A DNA stretch of 64,000 nucleotides from Candidatus Ribeiella danica (GTDB lineage: Bacteria; Chloroflexota; Chloroflexia; Chloroflexales; Roseiflexaceae), in assembly GCA_016717335.1 (NCBI GenBank), contig JADKFS010000001.1:2604001-2668000 (forward strand), written 5' to 3'. Below are positions 24,239 to 33,642 of this stretch, piece after piece. The stretch's first letter is position 1; the number at the start of each line of letters is the position of its first letter. The notes beneath the pieces were generated by a model that saw only the letters and a program-made list of their open reading frames with translations, searched no databases and was not told where the DNA came from. A program made the translations under genes and the position numbers.

Positions 24239-27200
24239 TTACGTCCAGCCCAGCCGCTCACCGCTAAGTAGTTGGGCACGGCCGCGATCTGTCAGTATAG
24301 CGAACTGGTAGGTCCCATCGCTCCCCGCCGGTGCCTCTGCCAGTACAATGTAGCCTTCTGTGCGAAGGCGTGTGAACAGGTGATCAAGCTCCTCGGCCGA
24401 GCGCCGCAGCGTGCGACAAACGCCCCAGTAGGGGCAGTTGCGTAGTGTGCGCCGGCGCGCCTCAGCGACCGGGCCAGGAGGTGTGTGCTGCATCAGGGCA
24501 TACTCTTCCCCGCGCAGGATACGGATGATCGAGCGGGCGCCGAATGGGGCCAGGCCGTCGCTCTGGCGCCGCTCATTCCAGTCGGTGATCTCCAGTGCCG
24601 TCGTAGCGAGATCCAGAAACTCGCTCACATCAGGCACATCGCGGCCGGTCTTGCCACTCCATGGATAGCGCTGCTCGGGATCGCAGCGATCGCAGACACC
24701 ACACGGCTCGCCAGCTGCCTCGCCGAAATAGACTCGGATCATCTGCCAGCGACACGCCAAGCCCGCGATAAACTGGCGCATTTGGGCGAGCTTGGCCTCC
24801 TGCGCCGTGATGATGTCCGCGCCAATCGCTGGCACATCGGCCATGGGCGCGGCTAACCGGGTGATCTGGTAACCCTTCTCCCACGGCCGATACAGACAGA
24901 GGTTCGCGACCGACAGCGCAATCAAGATCTGCTCAAGCTTCTCAGCCGGTATATCCGCGACAGTCGCGGCGTCCTGTAGCACGATTGTCAGCGGTGTCCA
25001 GGCGAGCATCGGATAGATCGATTGCATCTGCTCAAGCGCCACGCGGGTCGATGGCTCGACTGCTACGAGGAGCGTGGGCCAGTCGGTCAGCAGGGTCAGG
25101 TTGCCGCGCACGGTAACATCGGCCCCGCGCTGGATAAGGCCAGCTCGCTCCAGCAGGTAGATTGATCGGCGCAGCTCCAGCTCATCGATATCGAACGTCT
25201 CGCACAGCTCGTTCGAATCGAGCACGAACATAGGCGGCTGCTCGCCGATCCAGCGCCAGAGCTTAATTAGAAGGACGCCATCTGGCCGGCTCTGATCGAT
25301 GAAATACTCCTGGATACGCTCGTCGGAGCGATGGTGCAGTAGCACGGCGAAGGCCGGCTGCCCATCACGGCCCGCGCGCCCAACCTCTTGAAAGTAGGAT
25401 TCAAGATCGCCAGGGACGTGAAAGTGCACTACGTAGCGGATATCAGGCTTATCGATGCCCATACCGAAGGCCTTGGTGCAGACGACAATACTGATCAGAC
25501 CTTCCATAAACAGCTCGCCAACGTTGGCGCGCTCTTGCACCGGCATTTTGCCGTGGTACGCACGCGCTGGATACCCGGCAATCTGCAGCAGACGCGCCAG
25601 GTATTCAGCTTCCTTCGTCGACGCGACATAGATCAGCATGGACTCGCCGCGCATGTCGGCGGTCTGCACCAGCAGCATCAGCCGCTGAATCTGGTCGGTC
25701 TTGCTGCGAATGGGATGGTAGCGTGTGCTACGATCGAAGACCACTAGATGCAGCTCTGGCCGGTCGACCGATGCGCGGATGATCTGCGGCTCATTCAGAT
25801 CCAGGCCACTCGTAATCGCCGCGCTGATCGCCGGGGTTGCGGTGGCGGTGAACGCGGCGACCGGTGGGCGCGGTTGCATTAAGTCATAGATCTGGGGTAG
25901 TACCAGGAAATCTGGCCGGAAGCTTGGTCCCCACAGCGCGACACAGTGAGCCTCGTCGACCACGATCTGACGGATCGGCGCGTCGGCAAGCATCGCGCGG
26001 ATGGTCGGGTCACGTAGTCGCTCCGGCGCAAGATACAGCAGGCGCACGCGGCCAGCGCGCACGCGCGCGATGATCTCCTCGCGCTCAGCGGCGCTCTGTC
26101 CGCTCATCAGCGCCGAGGCAATCTCGATCCCGCGGTCGCGCAGCTTATCGATCTGGTCGCGCATCAGTGCGATTAGCGGCGAGCACACGATCGTCGTGCC
26201 GCTCCGTAGGAGCGCGGGTAGTTGGAAGCACAGCGACTTGCCCGCGCCAGTAGGCAGCACCGCCAGCGTATCGCGTCCGGTCAGCATCGCGCGGAAGGCT
26301 GCCTCCTGGGCCGGCGTGCGGAAATCGGCGTAGCCGTACAAGGCGTAGAGCGCCTCAAGAATAGTCGGGCGCCAGGCCTCGTACTCATTATCGGATATGG
26401 TCTCTGGGATAGCCAGGCGCTCAAGCAGCGCCTCAAGATCGGTCGATAGAACCTCGGGCAGCTCATCGAGCAGGTCTGCCTTCGCCTCAAGATCAATCAG
26501 CCCTGGCAGCCGCTCGGCGAGCAACTCGTAGAACGCGCGCCGAGATCGCTCGGCGGCTGGGTCGCGGGGCTGGAAGCCGGGCAGCGCGCCGAGTAGCTCG
26601 GGCAGGTAGCTCTTGCGAACCACACGCTTGTCGTACAGGATCACGGCGCCCTGGTCGTCGTGGCGGCGCAGCAGGCGACCGAAGCCCTGCTTGAACTGGA
26701 TAACCATCAGCGGGAAGAGATAGTCGTGGAATTCGCGACCGCTTTGCCTCGCCACCAACTCGCGTCGTGCGATATGGATCGGGTCGGTCAAGGCCGGGTA
26801 GGGCAACTTCTCCATCACGACGAATGCGAGCGCTGGACCAGGCACATCCACTCCTTCCCAGAAGCTCTTCAAACCGTAGATCACCGCGCCGCCGTGCTGG
26901 CGCAGCTCATCGACAAGCTTTTGTCGCGATGCCCCGGCGCGCTGGGCTAGGATCGGGATGCCGGCATCCTCCAGCGTGGTCGCATTGCGCTGCCAGATCC
27001 CCTCCAGCCGCGTTCGAGCAGTGAACAGCACCAGGCCGCGACCATCGGTATAGCGGAACAGCAGTTGCAGCTCGTCAGCCAGCTCCTCCACATAGCTTTG
27101 CAGCGTGCTCTGGGCCGGCGTATAGGTGAGGTAGGTTGGTAGGCCAAGCAGCACATTGGTGGTGTACGGTAGCGCGCCGGCAAGCGTATGCAGATCGGTA

Positions 27201-29572
27201 GTGGCAACCTGGCCGCGCAACCCGAGCCGATCGACATAGAAGCTGAAATCGCGCGGGCCAGTTGTGAGGGTCGCGGACGTGAGGATCACCGAGCGGAGCG
27301 CGCGGTAGCGCTCGGCCAGGATCGGAGCGACGTTGATTGGCGCGGCGTGGAAACCCCAGCCGCTATCGCTCTCGCTCGTATTGGCCGCGATCCAGGTCAC
27401 CAAGTCGGATCGTCGCGCCTGAAGTATTGTCTGAAGTAGGCGGCCCTGCTCAGCCAGGCCCTCCTGCACAGCTAGCAGCGTGCGCCAGATAATCTCATCG
27501 CCATCGGATAGTATTGCGAGTAGCGATTGAAGTTTGCTCATGAGCGGATTGAGGTAGACCAACCAAAGCTGATCGAGCGCCTGCTGCACGATCGTCCAGC
27601 GAGTGGGGTAGATGCGAGCAGGTGGCCCAGCGAGGCGCAGTTGCGCGCCATCACTCGGATCGAGCCTTTCGTCGCAGCCTACCACGAAGCTGGCGACAAT
27701 CAGGCGCAACTCTGTAATGAGGTGCAGGCTCTGCCCCACCGCCTGGCGGGCTTGATGGATTGCCGCACGCAATGTGTCGTCTGGTTTGGTGTCCAGGATA
27801 CGCTGTAGCACACCTCGGCGCGTCCCTGGCACGGCGAGGCGTGAGAGTATCCTGCGCAGGCTTTCCTCGCTGACCTCTTGCTCTAGAGCGCTGGTCGCCA
27901 TATCCTCAAGGTTGTGAGCTTCGTCGATTACCAGCGCGTCGAAAGCGGGCATGAGGCCTGGCTCGGCTAGCCAGAGCGCTTGATTGATCAGGACGATGTC
28001 GGCTTGAGCGCCACGGCGATACGCGGTGAAGAAGTGGCAGTCATCGAAGAATGGGCAGCGCCGCTCAGTGCATGTGCTTCGGTCGACGGCGATATCGCGC
28101 TCAATCTCGGCCAGCACCGGGAATGTCTGTCGCAGCCAGTACGGCAGCGCGTCGAGCGTTGCATTGGGGGTCGCGACTGCCCAGTGGACAAGGAAGGACA
28201 GGATATAGCGGTGGGCCAGCGGAGTATCATCTTCCAGGTCATCCAGTGCGGATTGCAGATTGCGCAGACAGATATAGCTGGCAGCCCCCTTCAGTGTCTG
28301 CACGTGGAATGACACTACCTGCTGGAGCCGGTCTACCTCGTCTCGCAGCTGATCTTGCAGATTCTTGAAGGCGGTCGCGAGCGCGATCCGACGACCGGAC
28401 TGCCGTGCAGTCCATACCGCCGGGATAAGGTATGCAAGCGTCTTACCAGTGCCAGTTGGCGCCTCGATCACCAACGAGCGATCCTCGGCGAGTGCCTCAT
28501 GAACTAGCTGCACCATCTCGCGCTGGCTCACGCGTGGGCTAAGCGATTGGTGTGCTGCGTAGCGGTCGAGTAGGGCCAGCGAGTCTGTGTCGGCAAGGAT
28601 GTGCGGAACTAGCTGCGCCGGTTCGCTATGTGGCAAGGCTGGCAACAGATCGACCCTCGCGATCCCAGCCAGCTGATAGACCTCAGGAAGCAAGGCTTCG
28701 AAGCTGCGCTGCAGAGCTACATCGAGGGTATCCCAGGTATATAAGAGTGCACGGTATACCTCGGCCAGCAGCAACACATCGGTGATTGCGTTATGCAGAT
28801 TATCGGCACTCGGCTGGTAGCCGGCGGGCACACCAGCGATACCGTCGATCGAGAGCTGATCCGGCATAATCTGCATAGACTGCGCCAGGGTGCTCAAGGT
28901 ATAGCTTGACAGAACCGGGAGTGCCAGGAGGGCCAGTTCCATCGTGTCGAGAACTGGGTTATGTAGCTCGGGATCGTGGTGGCGTAGAAACGCCCAGTCG
29001 AAGCGCGCGTTATGAATCACGGCTGGCCGATCGCCAAGCACTGCGCGAATAGTGGGCCAGATAATCTTCAGGGGTGGCGCGTCGCCGATCTGCTGAACCA
29101 GGTCTTCGGTGAGATGGAGCGTTCTGCGTAGCGCTGGTGTCAACTGCTCAGGTGGACACTGCACATACCACGAATGGAATGAGGCTGGGCGCCCCTCTTG
29201 CACCAGAAGCATTGCCACCTGGATGATCGTGTCGTGTTCAGGATTGAGGCCTGTGGTCTCGATATCCAGCACCACGTAATCCCGCTTCGCGCCGGCGAGG
29301 TGTTTCAGAAAAACATTGGCTATAGCAGCTGATGGTGATGAGGCATGCTCGGCCGGAGAGAAATGATCGCGGAGAATGTATCGATCGTTTGCGAGCGCGG
29401 CGAATGCCGTAGAGTCACTCAGAATAGCGCGCAGCCGCTCCAGTGGTATCGGGTGTCCCTGGCGACGCAGGATAGTCTGGAGTTCGAGGATGGTGATTGG
29501 CTCACCGCGCCGTTCCATGAAGATCCGCTGGATGCGCTGCCCGAGTGGAGATGATGTGAAGGATGACTGCAT
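24239..29572 (-). CDS. DEDDh exonuclease - DinG-like helicase - RecQ-like helicase fusion (1,777 residues)
   Basis: Four modules lie in order. A winged-helix-like N-terminus spans about 10-70. A DEDDh exonuclease has VLDIETTGLN at 101-110, HNARFD at 187-192, and His260 with Asp265. An XPD/DinG-type helicase has Walker A APTGTGKT at 371-378, an Fe-S Cys set around 490-510 (CTERRCPFFDDC) and DEAH near 550. A RecQ-type helicase has LPTGAGKS near 1106, DEAH near 1212, GMGIDKPDIRYVVHF and QEVGRAGRDG. Its zinc cluster (CGVCDRC) lies near 1617. Exonuclease-DinG fusions are known in Firmicutes; adding a complete RecQ core is unusual. All catalytic motifs look intact. It is the first gene of a two-gene operon with the GHKL ATPase. 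Confidence 0.85.
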   Translation of the reverse strand: MQSSFTSSPLGQRIQRIFMERRGEPITILELQTILRRQGHPIPLERLRAILSDSTAFAALANDRYILRDHFSPAEHASSPSAAIANVFLKHLAGAKRDYVVLDIETTGLNPEHDTIIQVAMLLVQEGRPASFHSWYVQCPPEQLTPALRRTLHLTEDLVQQIGDAPPLKIIWPTIRAVLGDRPAVIHNARFDWAFLRHHDPELHNPVLDTMELALLALPVLSSYTLSTLAQSMQIMPDQLSIDGIAGVPAGYQPSADNLHNAITDVLLLAEVYRALLYTWDTLDVALQRSFEALLPEVYQLAGIARVDLLPALPHSEPAQLVPHILADTDSLALLDRYAAHQSLSPRVSQREMVQLVHEALAEDRSLVIEAPTGTGKTLAYLIPAVWTARQSGRRIALATAFKNLQDQLRDEVDRLQQVVSFHVQTLKGAASYICLRNLQSALDDLEDDTPLAHRYILSFLVHWAVATPNATLDALPYWLRQTFPVLAEIERDIAVDRSTCTERRCPFFDDCHFFTAYRRGAQADIVLINQALWLAEPGLMPAFDALVIDEAHNLEDMATSALEQEVSEESLRRILSRLAVPGTRRGVLQRILDTKPDDTLRAAIHQARQAVGQSLHLITELRLIVASFVVGCDERLDPSDGAQLRLAGPPARIYPTRWTIVQQALDQLWLVYLNPLMSKLQSLLAILSDGDEIIWRTLLAVQEGLAEQGRLLQTILQARRSDLVTWIAANTSESDSGWGFHAAPINVAPILAERYRALRSVILTSATLTTGPRDFSFYVDRLGLRGQVATTDLHTLAGALPYTTNVLLGLPTYLTYTPAQSTLQSYVEELADELQLLFRYTDGRGLVLFTARTRLEGIWQRNATTLEDAGIPILAQRAGASRQKLVDELRQHGGAVIYGLKSFWEGVDVPGPALAFVVMEKLPYPALTDPIHIARRELVARQSGREFHDYLFPLMVIQFKQGFGRLLRRHDDQGAVILYDKRVVRKSYLPELLGALPGFQPRDPAAERSRRAFYELLAERLPGLIDLEAKADLLDELPEVLSTDLEALLERLAIPETISDNEYEAWRPTILEALYALYGYADFRTPAQEAAFRAMLTGRDTLAVLPTGAGKSLCFQLPALLRSGTTIVCSPLIALMRDQIDKLRDRGIEIASALMSGQSAAEREEIIARVRAGRVRLLYLAPERLRDPTIRAMLADAPIRQIVVDEAHCVALWGPSFRPDFLVLPQIYDLMQPRPPVAAFTATATPAISAAITSGLDLNEPQIIRASVDRPELHLVVFDRSTRYHPIRSKTDQIQRLMLLVQTADMRGESMLIYVASTKEAEYLARLLQIAGYPARAYHGKMPVQERANVGELFMEGLISIVVCTKAFGMGIDKPDIRYVVHFHVPGDLESYFQEVGRAGRDGQPAFAVLLHHRSDERIQEYFIDQSRPDGVLLIKLWRWIGEQPPMFVLDSNELCETFDIDELELRRSIYLLERAGLIQRGADVTVRGNLTLLTDWPTLLVAVEPSTRVALEQMQSIYPMLAWTPLTIVLQDAATVADIPAEKLEQILIALSVANLCLYRPWEKGYQITRLAAPMADVPAIGADIITAQEAKLAQMRQFIAGLACRWQMIRVYFGEAAGEPCGVCDRCDPEQRYPWSGKTGRDVPDVSEFLDLATTALEITDWNERRQSDGLAPFGARSIIRILRGEEYALMQHTPPGPVAEARRRTLRNCPYWGVCRTLRRSAEELDHLFTRLRTEGYIVLAEAPAGSDGTYQFAILTDRGRAQLLSGERLGWT

Positions 29573-30184
29573 TACATTGAGAATCGGCAGCTCACTATAT
29601 GGATTGTCACGGAAAATAGTGGTATAGGTGTCGGCCGCAATAGCGCGAACCGTTCAAGAATGTCAGGGCGCCGAGCATATTTGTGAGGCTCTTGTTGCTC
29701 ATGCGCACACTCTACTCATAGAACGACGCGTTGGCAGGCTTAGTAACGTTCGGCTCACGATCTTACGACGACCGTTCGTCGTATCTACTATACTCCTTTT
29801 CGACAAGGCAACATGTTCATGATGGTTCTAAACGGAAACAATTTTGCTTCAGAGGTAATGATAAGTGGGTGCTCAACCAGTGAGTGCCCAATCCTCGCGA
29901 GAGAGACTGCCCGCGTGACGTGTGTTTCCTCCGCATGCCTGCGCATGATTGGGCGATCGCAACGCTTCGCCCAATCTGGTCGCCTATGAGCCACTATGAA
30001 TGAGATGCCTTTGTGATGCCATCCGTCTTACTCTGCCTCCTGCCTTACTGCCTCCTGCCTCCTGCCTCTTGCTATAGCGGCTTCCGAACGCCAGGGGTGA
30101 CCTGGGCACATCCTCCCGCGGCGCGGTTATGCGCGGACCCATACCTCTGACTGCACGCTAGTAAGCGCTGCTCTTCTAATGAAT
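29573..30184. other. Intergenic region between the helicase operon and pst operon
   Basis: No gene is seen. It contains a perfect 10-bp inverted repeat with a 10-base loop (GATTGGGCGA 29947-29956 / TCGCCCAATC 29967-29976). A 45-bp sequence at 29988-30032 recurs at 61018-61062. A run of CTGCCTC heptamers lies at about 30037-30070. No clear promoter for the helicase gene was found next to its ATG. Confidence 0.6.
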
Positions 30185-30238
30185 TTAACACCTCCATAAC
30201 ACACACAGACCTCGACGTTAACACTCATCGTCTACGAT
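30185..30238 (+). promoter_or_regulatory. PHO-box-like array and -10 element upstream of pstS
   Basis: Four hexamers sit at an exact 11-bp period: TTAACA (30185), ATAACA (30196), AGACCT (30207) and TTAACA (30218). This is the direct-repeat layout bound by PhoP-type regulators. A TACGAT -10-like element (30233-30238) lies nine bases after the last repeat, which would place the array over the -35 region, as in activated Pho promoters. Confidence 0.65.
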
Positions 30239-30386
30239 GGCACTGTCGAATACAGGCGCACGATGTTCTCGCCCTGCTCGTAGCAGCTGCCGGGCCGGCG
30301 GTCGAGTGCATCGTCACGCTTGCATATGCACCGCATTCGTGGATTTTGTACGAGTGGACAATATGCTGATGGAGGAATACTCGACC

Positions 30387-31631
30387 ATGATCACCACCGC
30401 CAAGCGCCAGCTCGCTCTGCTCTTGCTGCTGGCATTGATCGTTCCCGTGCTAGCCGCCTGTGGCGGCGGTGCGACCACAAGTGCCCCGACGGCTGCCCCC
30501 GCCGCGCAGGCCACCGCTGCTCCGGCTGAGCCGACCACCGCTGCTCCGGCCGAGCCGACCGCAATGGCCGAGCCGACTGCCGCTAGCACCGGCGCCATGG
30601 GCGCCTTCACGCCGCGCGCGGTGACGGCCAAACTGACTGGCTCCGGCGCCAGCTTCCCCGACCCAATCTACCAAACTTGGATTAAAGCCTACAAGGCCGT
30701 CGCGCCGAACGTCGAGATCAACTACCAGAGCGTCGGCTCGGGCCAGGGCCGCAAGGACTTCTTCGGCGCCGTGACCGACTTCGGCGGTACCGACAAATTC
30801 GCCAGCGACAACGAGCTGAAGGCCGCCACCGACCCGACCACCGGCACGCTCAAGAGCGAGGTTCTGCACATCCCGACCGTGCTCGGCGCGGTGGTTCCGA
30901 CCTACAATCTGCCGGGCGTCGACAAGCTGCAGTTCTCGGGCGAGACGCTGGCCGGCATCTTCCTCGGCACGATCGCCAACTGGAATGATCCGAAGATCGC
31001 CGCCGATAACCCCGGCGTGACACTGCCGGACACCGAGATCACCGTTGCCCATCGCTCGGATGGCTCGGGCACGACCAGCATCTTCACCAACTACCTGAGC
31101 AGCGTCAGCCCGGAGTGGAAGTCGAAAGTCGGCTCCGGTGACACGGTGCAGTGGCCGGTCGGCCAGGGTGGTGAGAAAAACCCCGGCGTGGCCGCGATTG
31201 TCCAGCAGACCGAGGGCGCGATCGGCTACGTCGAGCTAATCTACGCAGCGGCGAACAAGCTGCCCGAGCCGGCGATCAAGAACGCGGCCGGGAAGTATGT
31301 GGTGCCGTCACTCGAAAGCACCAGCGCGGCGGCGGCCGGCTTCCTGGCCAAGACCCCCGACGACCTGCGCGTGAATATCGTCAACCCGCCGGAAGGCGAC
31401 AACGCCTACCCGATCGCCGGTTACACCTGGATCTTGGTGACCAAGGAGCAGAAGGACGAGGCCAAGGCTCAGGCGCTGACGGACTTCCTGTACTGGGCGC
31501 TGAGCCAGGGCAGCGACGCTGCTAAGGGTCTCAACTACGCCCCGCTGCCGGACTCGGTGCGCGAGAAGGCGATCGCCAAGCTGACCCAGATCACCATCAA
31601 TGGTAAGCCGGCCTTTACGATGCCCAAGTAG
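30387..31631 (+). CDS. pstS: Phosphate ABC transporter substrate-binding lipoprotein PstS
   Basis: This is a 414-residue lipoprotein. It has a signal peptide with lipobox (LAAC), a Thr/Ala/Pro linker typical of Chloroflexota lipoproteins, and then the PstS fold: TGSGASFPDPIYQTWI, NYQSVGSGQGRKDFF, DFGGTDKF, and RSDGSGTTSIFTNYL for the phosphate-contacting loops. It binds phosphate outside the membrane and hands it to PstCA. The frame opens at 30237, but ATG 30387 follows GGAGGA and begins a proper signal peptide. It heads the pst operon behind the PHO-box-like array, and a hairpin after the stop probably lowers readthrough into pstC. Confidence 0.95.
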   Translation: MITTAKRQLALLLLLALIVPVLAACGGGATTSAPTAAPAAQATAAPAEPTTAAPAEPTAMAEPTAASTGAMGAFTPRAVTAKLTGSGASFPDPIYQTWIKAYKAVAPNVEINYQSVGSGQGRKDFFGAVTDFGGTDKFASDNELKAATDPTTGTLKSEVLHIPTVLGAVVPTYNLPGVDKLQFSGETLAGIFLGTIANWNDPKIAADNPGVTLPDTEITVAHRSDGSGTTSIFTNYLSSVSPEWKSKVGSGDTVQWPVGQGGEKNPGVAAIVQQTEGAIGYVELIYAAANKLPEPAIKNAAGKYVVPSLESTSAAAAGFLAKTPDDLRVNIVNPPEGDNAYPIAGYTWILVTKEQKDEAKAQALTDFLYWALSQGSDAAKGLNYAPLPDSVREKAIAKLTQITINGKPAFTMPK

Positions 31632-31649
31632 GCTCACACAAAACATATG

Positions 31650-31678
31650 TAGGGAGCCGCAGCTCGTGCGGCTCCCTA
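31650..31678 (+). terminator. Perfect 12-bp hairpin between pstS and pstC
   Basis: TAGGGAGCCGCA (31650-31661) pairs perfectly with TGCGGCTCCCTA (31667-31678) around a five-base loop. Only a weak T-rich stretch follows, so it is more likely a partial terminator or mRNA stabiliser that lets pstS be made in excess. Confidence 0.65.
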
Positions 31679-31737
31679 CACTTGCTTTACAGGCGCGTCC
31701 AAAAGCATATCAAAATCATCAATATCTGAGGTAAATT

Positions 31738-32715
31738 ATGGCACAAGCCAAACGGCTCGGTACCTGGCAGGCGTTTCAGCAACGCACCAAACATGGTGAC
31801 TCGATCTTCTGGGGGGTTACCCTCTTTTTTGCCCTCCTGGTGATTGCCCTGGTCTTCGCGGTGGGATATGTGACCTGGGCCGGATCGAGTGAGGCGCGCG
31901 CGAAATTTGGCCTCGGCTTTCTCTTTCAGACCGGCTGGGATCCCAACGCGCAGAACTTTGGCGCGCTGCCGGCGATCTATGGCACACTCGTATCCTCGGG
32001 CATTGCGCTGCTGTTCGCCGGGCCGCTCGGCATCTTAATTGGTGTTTTTCTGTCGGAGCTGTGCCCCGCGCGCCTCAAGAATCCGCTCTCGTTTCTGGTC
32101 GAGCTGCTCGCCGCCATCCCCAGTGTGATCTATGGGATGTGGGGCATCTTCGTGTTCGTTCCATTCTTCAAGAGTGCGATTGCCAGCCCAATCACCAAAA
32201 GCGTGGGCAAAACAATCCCGATATTGAGTGGGCCGGTTGGCACCGGGCGCGGCGTGATGGTCGCCGGCATCATTCTGGCGATCATGATCCTGCCGACGAT
32301 CGCCGCGATCACCCGCGACGTCTTGGCGGTGGTGCCAAACCACCAGCGCGAGGCCATGCTGGCGGTCGGCGCGACCCGCTGGGAGATGATCCGCAAGGCG
32401 GTGCTGCCATACGCCCGTGCCGGCATTATCGGCGGGCTGATGCTCGGGCTCGGCCGCGCGCTCGGCGAGACAATGGCGGCGCTGATGGTGATCGGCAGCA
32501 TCAAGGACAAGATCGGCGGCTCACTGTTTAGCGGCGGCATCACCGCCGCGTCGCTGATCGCCAGCGAGCTGCCGAACGCCAACGACGACCTGCACGCATC
32601 GACGCTGATTCTGATCGCGCTGGTGCTGTTTGGTATCACGCTGCTCGTGAATGTTTTTGCCCGCCTGCTCGTCTGGCGAGCGGCGCGCGGGCCGGTCGGG
32701 AGTGTGCGAGCATGA
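31738..32715 (+). CDS. pstC: Phosphate ABC transporter permease PstC
   Basis: This 325-residue inner-membrane permease has about six helices. The typical sequence LVELLAAIPSVIYGMWGIFV is present, and the EAA loop reads REAMLAVGATRWEMIRKAVLPYA, followed by LGLGRALGETMAALMVIG. It forms the phosphate channel with PstA. The stop overlaps the pstA start by four bases (ATGA), so translation is coupled. Confidence 0.95.
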   Translation: MAQAKRLGTWQAFQQRTKHGDSIFWGVTLFFALLVIALVFAVGYVTWAGSSEARAKFGLGFLFQTGWDPNAQNFGALPAIYGTLVSSGIALLFAGPLGILIGVFLSELCPARLKNPLSFLVELLAAIPSVIYGMWGIFVFVPFFKSAIASPITKSVGKTIPILSGPVGTGRGVMVAGIILAIMILPTIAAITRDVLAVVPNHQREAMLAVGATRWEMIRKAVLPYARAGIIGGLMLGLGRALGETMAALMVIGSIKDKIGGSLFSGGITAASLIASELPNANDDLHASTLILIALVLFGITLLVNVFARLLVWRAARGPVGSVRA

Positions 32716-33581
32716 TTACGCAGGCACCGAACTATACCCGCCGCAAATGGGTCGATCGCTTTATGCGCGGCCTGACCGTCGGCGCAACGCTTTTGGCGCT
32801 CATTCCGCTGTTTCTTATTCTTGGCTATGTCGTCGTGCGTGGTGCGGGCGCGCTGAATCTGGCGTTCTTCACCCAGGCCTACGAGCCGCCGGTGGTGGGG
32901 GTCGGCGGCGAGATCAGCAATGCCGGCGGCGTGCTGCACGGCATCGTCGGCTCGCTTGTGATCGTCAGCCTCGCCCTGGTCATGGCGCTGCCAATCGGCA
33001 TTCTGGCCGCCGTGTTCCTGGCCGAATACCCCGCCAACAGCATTGCCACTGCGGTGCGTTTTTGCACCGATGTGCTGAGCGCCGCACCTTCGATCATCGT
33101 CGGCGTAGTGGCTTATGTGCTGATTGTGCAGCGCACCCATCAGTTCTCAGCCCTGGCTGGCAGTGTCGCGCTGACCGTATTAATGATCCCGGTGATTACT
33201 CGCACGACCGAGGAGATCCTTAAGCTGGTACCGCACACCATGCGTGAGGCAGGGATGGCACTCGGCGCACCAAAGTGGTGGCTTACCCTCACGGTCGTGA
33301 TCCCAACTGCTTTGAGTGGAATCATCACCGGCGTTCTCCTGGCGTTCGCCCGGGCCACCGGTGAGACCGCGCCACTACTGTTGACCGTGCTGGGCAACAA
33401 CAATGTCAGCTTCAAGCTGCTCGAACCGATGGCCGCGCTCCCGCTCTTAACCTACAAGTATACCGATACGCCATTCCCGGCGCAGAATCAATTAGCATGG
33501 GGCAGCGCGCTCGTGCTGACTCTGCTCGTGCTGGTCGTGAACCTGGCAGTGCGCTGGGCGACTCGCGATCGTATGAAGTAG
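32712..33581 (+). CDS. pstA: Phosphate ABC transporter permease PstA
   Basis: This 289-residue permease has DVLSAAPSIIVGVVAYVLIV and an EAA loop REAGMALGAPKWWLTLTVVI, followed by LAFARATGETAPLLLTVLG. It pairs with PstC in the membrane. It starts inside the pstC stop codon. The gap to the first pstB is 61 bases. Confidence 0.95.
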   Translation: MITQAPNYTRRKWVDRFMRGLTVGATLLALIPLFLILGYVVVRGAGALNLAFFTQAYEPPVVGVGGEISNAGGVLHGIVGSLVIVSLALVMALPIGILAAVFLAEYPANSIATAVRFCTDVLSAAPSIIVGVVAYVLIVQRTHQFSALAGSVALTVLMIPVITRTTEEILKLVPHTMREAGMALGAPKWWLTLTVVIPTALSGIITGVLLAFARATGETAPLLLTVLGNNNVSFKLLEPMAALPLLTYKYTDTPFPAQNQLAWGSALVLTLLVLVVNLAVRWATRDRMK

Positions 33582-33642
33582 TGTCGTCGGCAAGCTACGA
33601 TAACGCGCCGACCCGGCCAACCTATTATCTGAGATAAACACA

